Assembly (NCBI RefSeq): GCF_017355525.1
Contig: NZ_CP067395.1
Location: 5,716,501 to 5,780,500, forward strand
Direction: 5' to 3'
DNA: 64,000 nucleotides
Source of the DNA: Lysobacter enzymogenes
Lineage (GTDB): Bacteria > Pseudomonadota > Gammaproteobacteria > Xanthomonadales > Xanthomonadaceae
In this document: positions 25,525 through 34,886 of the stretch, piece after piece
How the letters are laid out: every line of letters starts with the position of its first letter
How positions within the stretch are numbered: position 1 is the stretch's first letter
Notes under the pieces: generated by a model
Database searches by the model: none
Seen by the model: the letters and a program-made list of their open reading frames with translations, nothing else
What the model was told of the DNA's origin: nothing
Position numbers and translations under genes: made by a program

Positions 25525-26799
25525 TCAGCCGAAGCGGCCGTCGCGATACAGCACCATCGCCATCATCGACAGCAGCAAGACGTTGCTCCACACCATCGCC
25601 TGCGGACCCAGCAGCCAGCGGTAGCGCGGGGCCTGCCGCGGGTCGCGGCCGGTCTGGCGGCGGATGCGCGCGAACATCGGTTCGAGCCGGCGCGGCATCC
25701 ACACCAGGGCTTGCCAGGTCGAGAACGCCGCGAACAGCACGGTGAACGCGCCCGGCGCCAGCCAGCCGCGGCTGGCCGTCATGACCGCGAGCAGGCCGAG
25801 GCAACTCGCGGCCGCGGTCGCGAACAGCCAGACCATCATCGAGACGATGCGGCGGCGCTCCTCGCGGTCGGCGGCGTAAGCGAACAGGTAGCGGGTCATG
25901 GCGTAGCCGACGATCGCGCCGCCGGCCACGCCGCCGGCGATGGCGCCGATGTCCGCCCCGCGCGCGAACGCATACAGCGTCGCCTGCATGCCTTGCCCGA
26001 GCGGATGCGCGGCGGCCGGCGCGGCGGCCTGTTGCAGCAGCGCCAGCGCGCCGCCGCCGGCCGCGCCGCCGCTGGCGCTGGCCGCGCCGAGGCCGAGCTT
26101 GCCGGCCAAGCCCGAGCCGGCCGCACCGCCGACCAAGGCCGCGGTGGCGATCGACGGCGGCGCCAGCAGGCCCAGCGCCGAGGCCACCGCGGTGGTGAAG
26201 CCGACCGACGGCGCGCTGGCGCGGGCGAACACGGCGAAGCGCTGCATCAGCTCCTCGCGTACCGCGCCGCGCGCGCGCGACAGGCGCTTGCGCACCGCCG
26301 CGTCGCTGAGCCCGAGCAGGGCGGCGACCTGTTGCGAGCTTTGGCCTTCGCGGTAATACAGCAGCAGCGCTTCGCGGCTTTCGTCGGGCAGCGCCGAGAT
26401 CAGCTCGGCCGCGACCCGGGCGCGTTCGGCGTCGAGCAGGCGCTCGATCGCGCCGGGCGCGGGATCGGCGGCCAGTTCGATCGCCAGCTCGGCATCCTCG
26501 GCCTCGCGCGGCTGGCGCCCGCGCCCGCGCAGGTGGTCGCGGGCGAGGTTGCGGGTGATCTGGCGCAGCCACGGCAGGAAGCTGGCCGGGTTGTGCAGTG
26601 CGCGGATGTTCTGCCAGGCGCTGAGGAAGGCTTCCTGGGCGATGTCCTCGCTGGCCTGGACGTCGCGCACCATCGCCAGGGCGATCGCGGTGATCGAGTT
26701 CTGGCAGGCGCCGACGATGCGCGAATAGGCCGCGGTGTCGCCGCGCGAGGCCAGCGGCAGGTCGTGGCCGATCAGCGAGTGCAGGGCGTCGGCGTTCAT
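25525..26799 (-). CDS. ECF-type sigma factor with fused C-terminal membrane region
   Basis: 424 residues. Sigma region 2 lies at about 15-90 (AMVRDVQASEDIAQEAFLSAWQN, a sigma-2 motif) and region 4 at about 130-185 (ISALPDESREALLLYYREGQ, then LGLSDAAVRKRLSRARG). The remainder is a Gly/Ala-rich segment and several hydrophobic stretches near 220-425 (ATAALVGGAAGSGLAGK, WLFATAAASCLGLLAVM, WSNVLLLSMMAMVLY). Membrane fusion could replace a separate anti-sigma factor; no anti-sigma gene is adjacent. The start at 26799 replaces a 23-residue Pro/Arg-rich extension. Confidence 0.88.
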   Translation of the reverse strand: MNADALHSLIGHDLPLASRGDTAAYSRIVGACQNSITAIALAMVRDVQASEDIAQEAFLSAWQNIRALHNPASFLPWLRQITRNLARDHLRGRGRQPREAEDAELAIELAADPAPGAIERLLDAERARVAAELISALPDESREALLLYYREGQSSQQVAALLGLSDAAVRKRLSRARGAVREELMQRFAVFARASAPSVGFTTAVASALGLLAPPSIATAALVGGAAGSGLAGKLGLGAASASGGAAGGGALALLQQAAAPAAAHPLGQGMQATLYAFARGADIGAIAGGVAGGAIVGYAMTRYLFAYAADREERRRIVSMMVWLFATAAASCLGLLAVMTASRGWLAPGAFTVLFAAFSTWQALVWMPRRLEPMFARIRRQTGRDPRQAPRYRWLLGPQAMVWSNVLLLSMMAMVLYRDGRFG

Positions 26800-26960
26800 C
26801 GCGTGCGGCGTCCGGCGGGGCGGCGATGGGCGGGGCTGCGCATGCGGACGGGCTCCTGGCTGGGGCATCGGGCGATGCCTGCAAGTCCTGGACGGCGGCT
26901 GCGAGAAAATGTGACCGCTCGGCCTCGCAGAACCCAGCCGGAGGCGACGGCGCTGTTGCG

Positions 26961-27046
26961 GCAGGGGCTTCAGCCCCGACGCTCTTGGCTCAAATGGATG
27001 CGTCGCGTCGGGCCGAAAAGCGTCGGGACTGAAACCCCTCCCACAA
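26961..27046. repeat. Second REP family, inverted pair
   Basis: GGGGCTTCAGCCCCGACGC faces an imperfect inverted copy ending GTCGGGACTGAAACCCCTCCC. It differs in sequence from the TGTAGGAGC family. Located in the 277-base gap between the pathogenicity-like gene and the sigma factor gene. Confidence 0.75.
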
Positions 27047-27076
27047 AGACAGCCCGCAGAGCCCGCGCGACCGGCC

Positions 27077-27928
27077 TCACCCCATCGCGCGCACGGTCTT
27101 GACCGTCTTGACCACGCTCCACTTGCCGCCGACGCGCTTGACTTCGAGCGTCTTGTACACCGCCACCGAACGGTTGAAGTAAGCGCTGTACTTGATCGTC
27201 CCGCCGTCCTTCGAGGTCGGCCGGAACGCGCCGACTTCGACCACTTCGGCCGGCTGGCCGTCGCGCGCGCGGCTGCCCGCGTCGTCGGCGATTTCCTCGC
27301 ACTGGCTGGCCGGCAGCAGGCGCAGCTTCGGCTGCGCCAGCGCGGCCAGCAGCACGCGCGGGGCGTCGCCGCGGTCCAGGCGCAGGCATTGGGTCGGCTC
27401 GGCCGCCTCGCTCAATTGCGCGGCGAACACCGCCAGCGCCAGCGCGCGCGGAGTCGCGGCGACGCTGCCGTCGAAGGCGTGCGCGGCCAGCGCGGTTTCG
27501 GCCGGATCGGCCGGCTTCGCGCTCGGCGCCGGACGATGGCGCACGCCCTGGAACAGCGCCAGCCCCATAGCCACCGCGATGCACACCAGCAGCCCGACCT
27601 TGATCCGCAGCATGCGCTTGTCGCCGGGACGGCGCGCCACCTCGGCGTCGGAGCGGAAACGGTACGGCGCCTGATGCGACTGCTCGGCGCGGGTGCTGTC
27701 GATCAGCCCGGCCTCGCGCAGCAGGTCGCGCGCGCGCAGCTGGTCTTCGGAGCGGATCACCCACACCGCCGGGCGTTCTTTCGATTCTTGGCTGTAGCTG
27801 AAGCCGGAGCGGCGGTTGCCCTTGTACGAGCGGTCGTTGGTGACGCGCACGTCGATGCCCGCCTCGCGCAGCAACTGCGCGACGCCTTCGACGTTCTCCA
27901 GGCGCGAACTGCTGAAGACCTGCCTCAT
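27077..27928 (-). CDS. DUF2007-containing 'pathogenicity-like' membrane protein
   Basis: 283 residues. The N-terminus MRQVFSSSRLENVEGVAQLL, with GIDVRVTNDRSY, matches the DUF2007 domain (about 1-80). A single transmembrane helix follows (about 108-127, VGLLVCIAVAMGLALFQGV) and then a ~150-residue extracytoplasmic region with two cysteines (QCLRL, QCEEI). Related Xanthomonadaceae proteins are named pathogenicity-like, without established biochemistry. One base separates it from tesB, so they form an operon. Confidence 0.8.
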   Translation of the reverse strand: MRQVFSSSRLENVEGVAQLLREAGIDVRVTNDRSYKGNRRSGFSYSQESKERPAVWVIRSEDQLRARDLLREAGLIDSTRAEQSHQAPYRFRSDAEVARRPGDKRMLRIKVGLLVCIAVAMGLALFQGVRHRPAPSAKPADPAETALAAHAFDGSVAATPRALALAVFAAQLSEAAEPTQCLRLDRGDAPRVLLAALAQPKLRLLPASQCEEIADDAGSRARDGQPAEVVEVGAFRPTSKDGGTIKYSAYFNRSVAVYKTLEVKRVGGKWSVVKTVKTVRAMG

Positions 27929-27929
27929 G

Positions 27930-28829
27930 TCATTCCTTCGCCGGTACGTGCGTGGCCGCGGCCGGATCCTGCACGACGCGGATCAGGCCTTCCTGCGCGG
28001 TGCTGGCCACCAGCCGGCCGTCGCGGTCGTAGATCTGCCCGCGCGCGAGGCCGCGCGCGCCCTGCGCGCTGGGGCTGTCGATCGAATACAGCAGCCACTC
28101 GTCGGCGCGGAACGGGCGATGGAACCACAGCGCGTGATCGAGCGACGCCATCTGCACGTTGGGCTGGTAATAGCTGATGCCGTGCGGAAACGTGGCGGTG
28201 CCGAGCAGATGGAAATCCGACGCGTAGGCCAGCAGCGCGCGATGCAGCTCCGGCGCGTCGCCGACGCGTTCGCTGAGGCGGAACCACACCTGCTGATACG
28301 GCGGCCGCTTGGGCGGGTTGAGCTCGTCGCGCGGATACACGTGGCGGAACTCGAACGGCCCCTGCCGCGAGAGCCAGCGCTGCACCTTGTTCGGCAGCGT
28401 CGCCATGACCTCCGGCGGCACCGGCGGCGCCGGCGCGATGTCCTCGGGTTTGGGCACTTCCGGCATCGACAGCTGATGCTCGCCGCCGTCCTGTTCGACC
28501 TGGAACGACGCGGCGAGGAAGAAGATCGGCTGGCCGTGCTGGATCGCGGTGACCCGGCGCACCGAGAAGCTGCCGCCGTCGCGGGTGCGGTCGGCCTGAT
28601 AGACGATCGGCGCTTCGATGTCGCCGGCCTTGAGGAAATACGCGTGCAGCGAATGCGCCGCGCGCGGCGAATCCAGGGTGGCCTGCGCGGCCGACAGCGC
28701 CTGGCCGAGCACCTGTCCGCCGAACACGTACTTGGTGCCGATGTCGCGGCTCTGGCCGCGGAACAGATTGTCTTCGAGCCGTTCCAGCGACAGCAGTTCG
28801 ATCAGTTCGGAAACGGGGGAGGACGGCAT
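27930..28829 (-). CDS. tesB: Acyl-CoA thioesterase II
   Basis: 299 residues, close to E. coli TesB. It hydrolyses acyl-CoA to free fatty acid and CoA in the cytosol. Double hot-dog fold: the first half has IGTKYVFGGQVLGQAL and SLHAYFLKAGD, and the second has MASLDHALWFHRPF carrying the catalytic Asp and STAQEGLIR carrying the catalytic Gln. It is cotranscribed with the pathogenicity-like gene one base downstream. Confidence 0.96.
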   Translation of the reverse strand: MPSSPVSELIELLSLERLEDNLFRGQSRDIGTKYVFGGQVLGQALSAAQATLDSPRAAHSLHAYFLKAGDIEAPIVYQADRTRDGGSFSVRRVTAIQHGQPIFFLAASFQVEQDGGEHQLSMPEVPKPEDIAPAPPVPPEVMATLPNKVQRWLSRQGPFEFRHVYPRDELNPPKRPPYQQVWFRLSERVGDAPELHRALLAYASDFHLLGTATFPHGISYYQPNVQMASLDHALWFHRPFRADEWLLYSIDSPSAQGARGLARGQIYDRDGRLVASTAQEGLIRVVQDPAAATHVPAKE

Positions 28830-28935
28830 CGGGGCGCTCGAAGCGTGACGAAGCCGGCAGTATAGCGGAGGCCTCCCGCGCCTCCGCGCAGGCCCGGGCG
28901 CCGGTCGGCGCCCGGGCGGAACCCGGGCGCGAGGC

Positions 28936-30333
28936 TCAGCGCGCGCAGGCGGGGGGCGTGGCGTCCAGCCCGGCGGGGGCGGCGAAATCGGCCAGATAGA
29001 CCGCGCCGGAGGTGATGCCCGGCATCAGGTTGCTGGACGAGGACTCGAACGCGACGCGAAGCCCGTCGGAGCTGATCGTGGCGCGCTGGCTGACCCCGTT
29101 CTCGGGCACGACCCGGCCGCCCGGGTTGCCGCGGGTCAGCAGCACCGGGACGCCGCCAGCGACTTCGCGCAGGTAGATGCCGGACATCTTTTCGCCGGGC
29201 TGGTAATCGATGTTCCAGGAGTTGTACGCGACCAGGCCGCCGTCGTAATCCAGCGCGGGCATGCGGTCGCGATGGTTCGGGTCGGCGAAGGTGATCGCGG
29301 TGAGGGTCTGGGCGACGGTATCGCGCACGTACACCACCGAGCGCCCACTGTCGCTGTTGACGCCGGCGAGCAGATCGGTGGCGTTGCTGGCGAAGGCCAC
29401 ATAGCGGCCATCGCCGCTGATCGACATCAGCGGCTCGGATTCCGTTTGCGGCCGGCCGTTGCTGCCGACGACGGTCGGGGGCGACGGCAGCGCGCCGGGC
29501 GGTCGGTCGACCAGATCGATGGCGCCGGTGCGGCGGTCGTAGACGTAGGCGTGCGGCGAACTGTTCACCGGGTTGGGCAGCAGATCCATGCTGCTGCTGA
29601 AGAACAGAACGCGGTTGCCGTCGGCGCTCAGACGCGGATTCATGCTGCTCATCGACGGCAGGCCGCCGCTGGGCGTGTTGCTGGCGCGCACGTAGGTGCC
29701 GGCGGCGATGTCGTAGAGATAGATCTGCTGGCTGGTGCTGCCGGGGCCCGACACCAGGCCGCGGTAGTTCGACGAGAACGCGACGTAGCGTCCGTCCGCG
29801 CTCACCGACGAGCTCAGCGAATAACCGTTGAGCGTGTTGTATTCGATGTCCGCGTCTGGCAGCAGCGCGGGCGGGCCGAGGCGCTTGAGCTCGTTGGTGC
29901 CGCGGTCGTACAGGAACACGTCGGAGCGGCCCGGGCTGGGATCGCCGGGCAGCATCGGCGAGGCCGAGGTGAAGCTGACATAGCGGCCGTTGGCGCTGAT
30001 CGACGGGGCGAAATCGGACACGCCCCGGTCCAGGCCGTACTGCGAGAGGCTGACGCGCTCGGCCTCGCGGCAGACCGTGTCGTAGACGAACACGTCCTTG
30101 TAGCCGTTGTCGTCGGCGCGCGAAGTCAGATCGCTGGCGCCGGAAACGAAGGCGACGTAGCGGCCGTTGGCGCTGAGCGCGGGGCGTTCGGCGTTGCGCG
30201 ATTCGGACGGTTGGCCGTAGGACTGGCTGATCAGGCGCAGGGTCGGGATGGCCGGCGCCGGCGCGGCGGGCGCGGCGCCGGCGAGCGTGGCGAGCAGGGC
30301 GCAGGAAAGTACGCAAGGCAGGAAGCGCGGCAT
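28936..30333 (-). CDS. Secreted TolB/WD40-like beta-propeller protein
   Basis: 465 residues with a signal peptide (LLATLAGAAPAAPAP). It contains six or more repeats of the PD40/TolB pattern xxSxxGRYVAFxS: ALSANGRYVAFVSG, SISANGRYVSFTSA, SVSADGRYVAFSSN, RLSADGNRVLFFSS, SISGDGRYVAFASN, TISSDGLRVAFESS. YVYD/FLYD/YLYD strands alternate between them. Cysteine is rare. Such propellers usually bind proteins or glycans; no catalytic residues are evident. Start chosen by GAGGAC and the signal peptide; the open frame upstream to 31218 is antisense noise. Confidence 0.9.
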   Translation of the reverse strand: MPRFLPCVLSCALLATLAGAAPAAPAPAIPTLRLISQSYGQPSESRNAERPALSANGRYVAFVSGASDLTSRADDNGYKDVFVYDTVCREAERVSLSQYGLDRGVSDFAPSISANGRYVSFTSASPMLPGDPSPGRSDVFLYDRGTNELKRLGPPALLPDADIEYNTLNGYSLSSSVSADGRYVAFSSNYRGLVSGPGSTSQQIYLYDIAAGTYVRASNTPSGGLPSMSSMNPRLSADGNRVLFFSSSMDLLPNPVNSSPHAYVYDRRTGAIDLVDRPPGALPSPPTVVGSNGRPQTESEPLMSISGDGRYVAFASNATDLLAGVNSDSGRSVVYVRDTVAQTLTAITFADPNHRDRMPALDYDGGLVAYNSWNIDYQPGEKMSGIYLREVAGGVPVLLTRGNPGGRVVPENGVSQRATISSDGLRVAFESSSSNLMPGITSGAVYLADFAAPAGLDATPPACAR

Positions 30334-30458
30334 GACGGAGTCCTCGAGCGACAGGGAAGCGCAGCGGCCCCGCGCGCGGACGCGGCGCCGATGGCGTGCG
30401 GCACGGGCCGCACCTGGGCTTACTCGCGCAATCGCGGCCGAACGGCTCAAGCCGCGCG

Positions 30459-31022
30459 TTATCGCGCCTCGGGACGCAGCCGTTCCAGGCCGCAGCGCTC
30501 CATCACCCGCGGCCATGGAAACTGCGGGCCGGGATCGCGCTTGCGCGGCACCTGCACGGCCGCGTCGTCGCTGGCTTCGATGCAGGCCGTGTCGAGGTCT
30601 TCGTGCCCGGCGATCCAGCGCAGCGACGGCAGGCGCGCGCGCAGGTCGGCGAGCAGCGCCAGCAAGGCCTCGACCTGCGCCGGCGGATACGCCTCGTCCA
30701 TGGCCTGGTGGCGCGAATCCAGCCAGTGCGGATAGCGCCCGGTGTTGACCAGCTCGATCCCGAGCGAACGCGGGTTGTAGCCGCGCACGTGGTGGGCGAT
30801 GCGGTCCTCGGCGACGTAGCGCAGGGTCGCGCCGTCGCGGTCGATGTAGTAGTGGCCGCTGTTGCCGGTGCCGGAGGCCGGGTAGAGCACGCGTTCGCCG
30901 TACTCGCGCGCCGTGGCCAGGTCCGGCAGCTCGGTGCAATGGATCACGACCAGATCGATCGCGGCCGGATCGCGCGCGTCCAGCCGGGTTTCGTAGGGCA
31001 GGGGCGCGAGGGCGAAATTCAT
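30459..31022 (-). CDS. N-acetylmuramoyl-L-alanine amidase (AmpD/Amidase_2 family)
   Basis: 187 residues with an Amidase_2 domain. The strand IDLVVIHCTELPD carries the first zinc His near 28, GHYYIDRDGATLRYVAEDRIAHHV carries the middle, SLGIELVNTG follows, and WIAGHEDLDT near 139 supplies the second His. It cleaves the bond between muramic acid and the stem peptide. No clear signal peptide, so it may be a cytosolic AmpD-like enzyme for anhydromuropeptide recycling. In-frame ATGs at 31031 and 31049 are alternatives. Confidence 0.88.
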   Translation of the reverse strand: MNFALAPLPYETRLDARDPAAIDLVVIHCTELPDLATAREYGERVLYPASGTGNSGHYYIDRDGATLRYVAEDRIAHHVRGYNPRSLGIELVNTGRYPHWLDSRHQAMDEAYPPAQVEALLALLADLRARLPSLRWIAGHEDLDTACIEASDDAAVQVPRKRDPGPQFPWPRVMERCGLERLRPEAR

Positions 31023-31072
31023 GGGCGGCATGGGCCCGGATGCTACCATTCGCCCTTGCTCCGGAGCCCGCC

Positions 31073-31585
31073 ATGACCGTTTTGCCCCCCGCCGACTCCG
31101 CGCTAGGAAAGCTGATGGCCGCCTTGCCGCGGCCGGGCCGGATCGAGTGGATCGGCCTGCGCCCGGCGCGCGGCGTGGCGATGCGCGAGGTCGACGAGGC
31201 GCTGGCCGAGACCGGCAAGGGCCTGGCCGGCGACCGTTACCAGGGCGCCAGCGGCAAGCGCGGGATCACCCTGATCCAGGCCGAGCATCTGCCGGCGGTC
31301 GCGGCCCTGGCCGGGCTCGACGCGGTCGCGCCGGCGACGCTGCGGCGCAACGTGGTGGTGTCGGGCCTGCCGCTGATCGCGCTGAAGGGGCGCCGCTTCC
31401 GTTTGGGCTCGGCGCTGCTGGAGATCACCGAATCCTGCGATCCGTGCTCGCTGATGGAAGCCGCGCTCGGTCCGGGCGGCTACAACGCGATGCGCGGGCA
31501 CGGCGGCTGGTGCGCGCGGATCGTCGAAGGCGGCGCGCTGCGGCGCGGCGATGCGTTGACGGTCGTGAGCGATGCCGCAGCTTGA
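31073..31585 (+). CDS. MOSC domain protein
   Basis: 170 residues. Typical MOSC segments: GLAGDRYQG (about 61-69), GITLIQAEHL, LRRNVVVSGL near 100, and TESCDPCSLMEAALG with GHGGWCARIVEGG near the C-terminus. MOSC domains bind a molybdenum cofactor and transfer sulfur or reduce N-hydroxylated compounds. This stand-alone form is like YiiM, with cysteines at the expected end of the domain. GGAG before the ATG. The 64-base tandem repeats start 84 bases downstream. Confidence 0.88.
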   Translation: MTVLPPADSALGKLMAALPRPGRIEWIGLRPARGVAMREVDEALAETGKGLAGDRYQGASGKRGITLIQAEHLPAVAALAGLDAVAPATLRRNVVVSGLPLIALKGRRFRLGSALLEITESCDPCSLMEAALGPGGYNAMRGHGGWCARIVEGGALRRGDALTVVSDAAA

Positions 31586-31897
31586 GCGCGAATGCGTTCG
31601 TTGTGCGTCGTGCGCGAACGGCGGCCGCCGCGCTGGCGCGCGGCCGCTGCGGACCTGATTCGTTGAACTTGGCGCGACCTGTGATCGCTCGACCTCGGCC
31701 GCAAGACGCGCGTTGCGCGCTCGACGATCGATGCGGCGCGATCTGCGGCCACTCAAGCCCGGCTCCAAGACGATCGTTGCGCACTCGATGATCGATGCGG
31801 CGCGATCTGCAACCACTCAAACTCGGCTCCAGGACGATCGTTACGCATTCGATGATCCATGCGGCGCGACCTGCAACTACTCAACCTCGGCTCTAAG
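31586..31897. other. Intergenic region made largely of a tandem repeat
   Basis: 312 bases between the MOSC gene and the hydrolase gene. Bases 31586-31668 carry nothing recognised; the remainder is the 64-base tandem repeat described separately. No promoter is obvious inside it. Confidence 0.6.
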
Positions 31898-31905
31898 ATG
31901 ATCGT
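31669..31905 (+). repeat. 64-base tandem repeat, about 3.7 copies
   Basis: Units begin at 31669 (63 bases, diverged), 31732, 31796 and 31860 (partial). Units 2 and 3 share about 90% identity (TGCGGCGCGATCTGC ... CGATCGTT.CGCA.TCGATGATC.A). The final unit breaks off just inside the hydrolase gene: where earlier units read AAGACGATCGTT, the last reads AAGATGATCGTT, which creates the start codon. The 64-base period does not divide by three, so it is not a protein repeat. Confidence 0.88.
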
Positions 31906-32428
31906 TAACGGCCACTGCATCCTGTCTCATGGCTTCGAAAGCGGCCCCGACGCGACCAAGGTCACCGCCTTGGCCGACGCCGCGCACAGCCTGGGCTGGA
32001 CCGCCGAGCGCCCCGACTACACCGACCTGGACGCGCGCAGCGAGGTCAGCAAGTACGGCGACGTGTATGCGCGCATCGAGCGTCTGCTCGGGTTGGCGCG
32101 CGCGGCCGCCGAACGCGGGCCGGTGGTGCTGGCCGGTTCCAGCCTGGGCGCGTACATTTCCGGCGCGGTGTCGATGCAGGTGCGGCCGGCCGGCCTGTTC
32201 CTGATGGCGCCGCCGATCTACATGGGCCCGGCGCCGGCGCTGCAGGCGGCCGACGTGCCGCTGAGCCTGCTGCACGGCTGGAACGACGAACTGATTCCGG
32301 CCAGCGACGTGGTCGCCTGGGCGCAGCCGCGCCGCGCGCGGCTGTTGCTGGTCGACGACGGGCATCGCCTGTCCGCTCACGTCGACGCCAGCGCCTCCGC
32401 TTTTCGCCGTCTGTTGCAGAGTCTGTAA
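31898..32428 (+). CDS. Alpha/beta hydrolase (YqiA/RBBP9-like)
   Basis: 176 residues. Motifs of a small alpha/beta hydrolase: oxyanion region ILSHGFESGP (HG near 11-12), nucleophile elbow VVLAGSSLGAYIS with Ser near 83, SLLHGWNDELIP with the likely catalytic Asp, and LLLVDDGHRLS with the catalytic His near 155. It should be a cytosolic esterase-like enzyme of unknown substrate. The ATG (31898) lies inside the last unit of the tandem repeat and has a weak ribosome site, so its expression may depend on the repeat. Confidence 0.85.
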   Translation: MIVNGHCILSHGFESGPDATKVTALADAAHSLGWTAERPDYTDLDARSEVSKYGDVYARIERLLGLARAAAERGPVVLAGSSLGAYISGAVSMQVRPAGLFLMAPPIYMGPAPALQAADVPLSLLHGWNDELIPASDVVAWAQPRRARLLLVDDGHRLSAHVDASASAFRRLLQSL

Positions 32429-32434
32429 ATACGC

Positions 32435-34786
32435 ATGAGCAAGTTCTACGCAAGCTGCGGCAAGGGCCTGGAATACCTGTTGGCCGACGAACTGGCCGCG
32501 CTGGGTTGCCAGCGCGCCACCGCCGCGACCGCCGGCGCCAACGTCGAAGGCACGCTCGCCGACGCTCAGCGCGCGGTGCTGTGGTCGCGCCTGGCCAGCC
32601 GGGTGCTGTGGCCGATCGCCGAATTCGACTGCCCCGACGAACACGCGCTGTACGCCGGCGTCGCCGCGGTGGCGTGGCCCGATCACCTGGAAGCGGTGCA
32701 CACCCTGGCGGTGGACGCGCACGTGTCGGGCGAGGCCATCACCCACGCGCGCTATGCCGCGCAGCGGGTCAAGGACGCGGTCGTCGACGTGATGCGCGCG
32801 CGCACCGGCGCGCGTCCGGACGTGGACACCGAAGCGCCGGACCTGCGCCTGAATCTGGTCGTGCGCAAAGGCCGCGCGATCCTGTCGGTCGATCTCGGCG
32901 GCGGCCCGCTGCACCGGCGCGGCTGGCGCCAGCACCAGGGCGAGGCGCCGTTGAAGGAGAACCTCGCCGCGGCGGTGCTGCTGCGCGGGCAATGGCCGAA
33001 GCTGTACGCGCAGGGCGGCGCGCTGTTCGACCCGATGTGCGGCAGCGGCACCTTGCTGATCGAAGGCGCGCTGATGGCCGCCGACGTGGCGCCGGGCCTG
33101 TTGCGCCACGGCCTGCTGCCGCCGACGCGCTGGCGCGGTTTCGATTTCGCCGGCTGGCGCGCGCTGTGCGAGGAAGCGCGTTCGCGCGAGACCGCCGGTT
33201 TGACCGCGTTGCGGCCGGTGTTCGCCGGCAGCGATATCGACCCGCAGGCGATCCGCGCGGCGCGCGAGAACGAGGCGATGGCGGGGCTGGCGGGGTTGAT
33301 CCGTTGGGACGTGGCGGCGGTGGAGGCATTGCGGGTGGTGCCGGAGCCGTTGCGGGCGAGCGCTGCTGCGCAAGCCGACGTTGTTGCGCAAGACGAATCG
33401 CAACCCTCCGACCGTCATCCCCGCGAAGGCGGGGATCCAGGGCTTCATCGCGACGGATCTGGCGACGTGCGAAAGAGCGGGGCCGGGCAGGAACGCGGCT
33501 TCGCCGATGGGGCACTGGCGGATGGGGGCGCGGCTACCCCAGTTGGCCTAGCCGTCTGCAACCCCCCCTACGACGCCCGCCTCGCCGCCGACCCCGCGCT
33601 CTACCGCGCCCTCGGCGAAGCGCTCAAGCGCCTGGTCCCGTCCTGGCGCGCGAGCCTGCTGTGCGGCGACCCCGCGCTGGCCCAGGCCACCGGCCTGCGC
33701 GCGAGCAAGAAGTACCAGGTGTTCAACGGCGCGATCGAATGCGCGCTGATCGTCTGCGACCCGATCGCCCGCGTCGGCCACGCCGAACAGCGCGCGATGG
33801 AACAAGACGCCGCGCCGCAGCCGCTCAGCGAAGGCGCGCAGATGGTCGCCAACCGCCTGCGCAAGAACCTGCGCAAGCTCAAGTCCTGGCGCCAGCGCGA
33901 GGGCGTGAGCTGCTTCCGCGCCTACGACGCCGACCTGCCCGAGTACGCCGCGGCCATCGACGTCTACGCCAGCGACGAAGCCGCGCCGCGCACCTACCTG
34001 CACGTGCAGGAGTACGCCGCGCCGGCCGACATTCCCGAGGCCGACCAGCGCCGCCGCCGCAACGAACTGCTGGCCGCGGCGCGCGAAGTGTTCGAAGTGC
34101 CGCGCGAACGCATCGCGGTGAAGACCCGCGCGCGCGGCAAGGGCGGCAGCAAGTACGGCCAGTTCGACCAGCGCGGCGAGTTCGTGCCGGTGCGCGAGGG
34201 CGCCGCGCGCCTGCGCGTGAACCTGTTCGACTACCTCGACACCGGCCTGTTCCTCGATCACCGGCCGATCCGCCTGCGCATCGCCGAGGAAGCGCGCGGC
34301 AAGCGCTTCCTCAACCTGTTCGCCTACACCGGCGCGGCCAGCGTGCAGGCCGCGGTCGGCGGCGCGGCGCAGACCGTTACGGTCGATCTGTCGTCGACCT
34401 ATCTGCAATGGTGCGCCGACAACCTGCGCGAAAACGGCCTCGGCGGCGCCCAGCACCAGCTGATCCACGCCGACGCGATCGCCTGGCTGGAAGCCGAACG
34501 CAGCCGTTACGACCTGATCTTCTGCGACCCGCCGACCTTCTCCAACTCCGCGCGCGCCGACGACTTCGACATCCAGCGCGAACACGTGCGCCTGCTGCGC
34601 GCCGCGGTCGCGCGCCTGGCCGACAACGGCGTGCTGTACTTCTCCAACAACTTCCGCCGTTTCCGCCTGGACACCGAGGCGATCGCGCAGTTCGCCCGCT
34701 GCGAGGACATCAGCGCCGCGACGATTCCGCCGGATTTCGAACGCGACGCGCGCATCCACCGTTGCTGGCGCCTGGAGCCGCGTTGA
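32435..34786 (+). CDS. rlmKL: Bifunctional 23S rRNA methyltransferase RlmKL
   Basis: 783 residues; the E. coli enzyme has 702. An N-terminal THUMP/RlmL half ([44 protein letters not shown]376-P-P-Y) makes m2G2445 and the C-terminal RlmK half ([24 protein letters not shown]) makes m7G2069 in 23S rRNA. About 70 extra residues (roughly 305-372) lie just before the NPPY motif; residues 327-341 are encoded by a genomic palindromic repeat (HPREGGDPG). The reading frame stays open. The gene starts 6 bases after the hydrolase stop. Confidence 0.95.
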   Translation: MSKFYASCGKGLEYLLADELAALGCQRATAATAGANVEGTLADAQRAVLWSRLASRVLWPIAEFDCPDEHALYAGVAAVAWPDHLEAVHTLAVDAHVSGEAITHARYAAQRVKDAVVDVMRARTGARPDVDTEAPDLRLNLVVRKGRAILSVDLGGGPLHRRGWRQHQGEAPLKENLAAAVLLRGQWPKLYAQGGALFDPMCGSGTLLIEGALMAADVAPGLLRHGLLPPTRWRGFDFAGWRALCEEARSRETAGLTALRPVFAGSDIDPQAIRAARENEAMAGLAGLIRWDVAAVEALRVVPEPLRASAAAQADVVAQDESQPSDRHPREGGDPGLHRDGSGDVRKSGAGQERGFADGALADGGAATPVGLAVCNPPYDARLAADPALYRALGEALKRLVPSWRASLLCGDPALAQATGLRASKKYQVFNGAIECALIVCDPIARVGHAEQRAMEQDAAPQPLSEGAQMVANRLRKNLRKLKSWRQREGVSCFRAYDADLPEYAAAIDVYASDEAAPRTYLHVQEYAAPADIPEADQRRRRNELLAAAREVFEVPRERIAVKTRARGKGGSKYGQFDQRGEFVPVREGAARLRVNLFDYLDTGLFLDHRPIRLRIAEEARGKRFLNLFAYTGAASVQAAVGGAAQTVTVDLSSTYLQWCADNLRENGLGGAQHQLIHADAIAWLEAERSRYDLIFCDPPTFSNSARADDFDIQREHVRLLRAAVARLADNGVLYFSNNFRRFRLDTEAIAQFARCEDISAATIPPDFERDARIHRCWRLEPR
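33413..33456 (+). repeat. CCCGCGAAGGCGGGG repeat inserted in rlmKL
   Basis: The element CGTCATCCCCGCGAAGGCGG continues GGATCCAGGGCTTCATCGCGAC and contains a perfect 8-bp stem (ATCCCCGC/GCGGGGAT). The same element, including the CCAGGGCTTCATCGCGACGGA tail, recurs at 48595-48638. Here it is within a coding sequence and in frame. Confidence 0.85.
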
Positions 34787-34886
34787 TGATCGCCCGCAGT
34801 GTTATCGGGGCGTCCGCAAGCGGCGCCGCCGCGGCGTGGCCTGTCGACGGCCGCGCCGCCAGGGACTGTACCGCCCGGAGCCGCGC

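Noticed and set aside
31669..31905. Tandem repeat considered as a CRISPR array
   Set aside because: Units are contiguous with no spacers and no cas genes are present.
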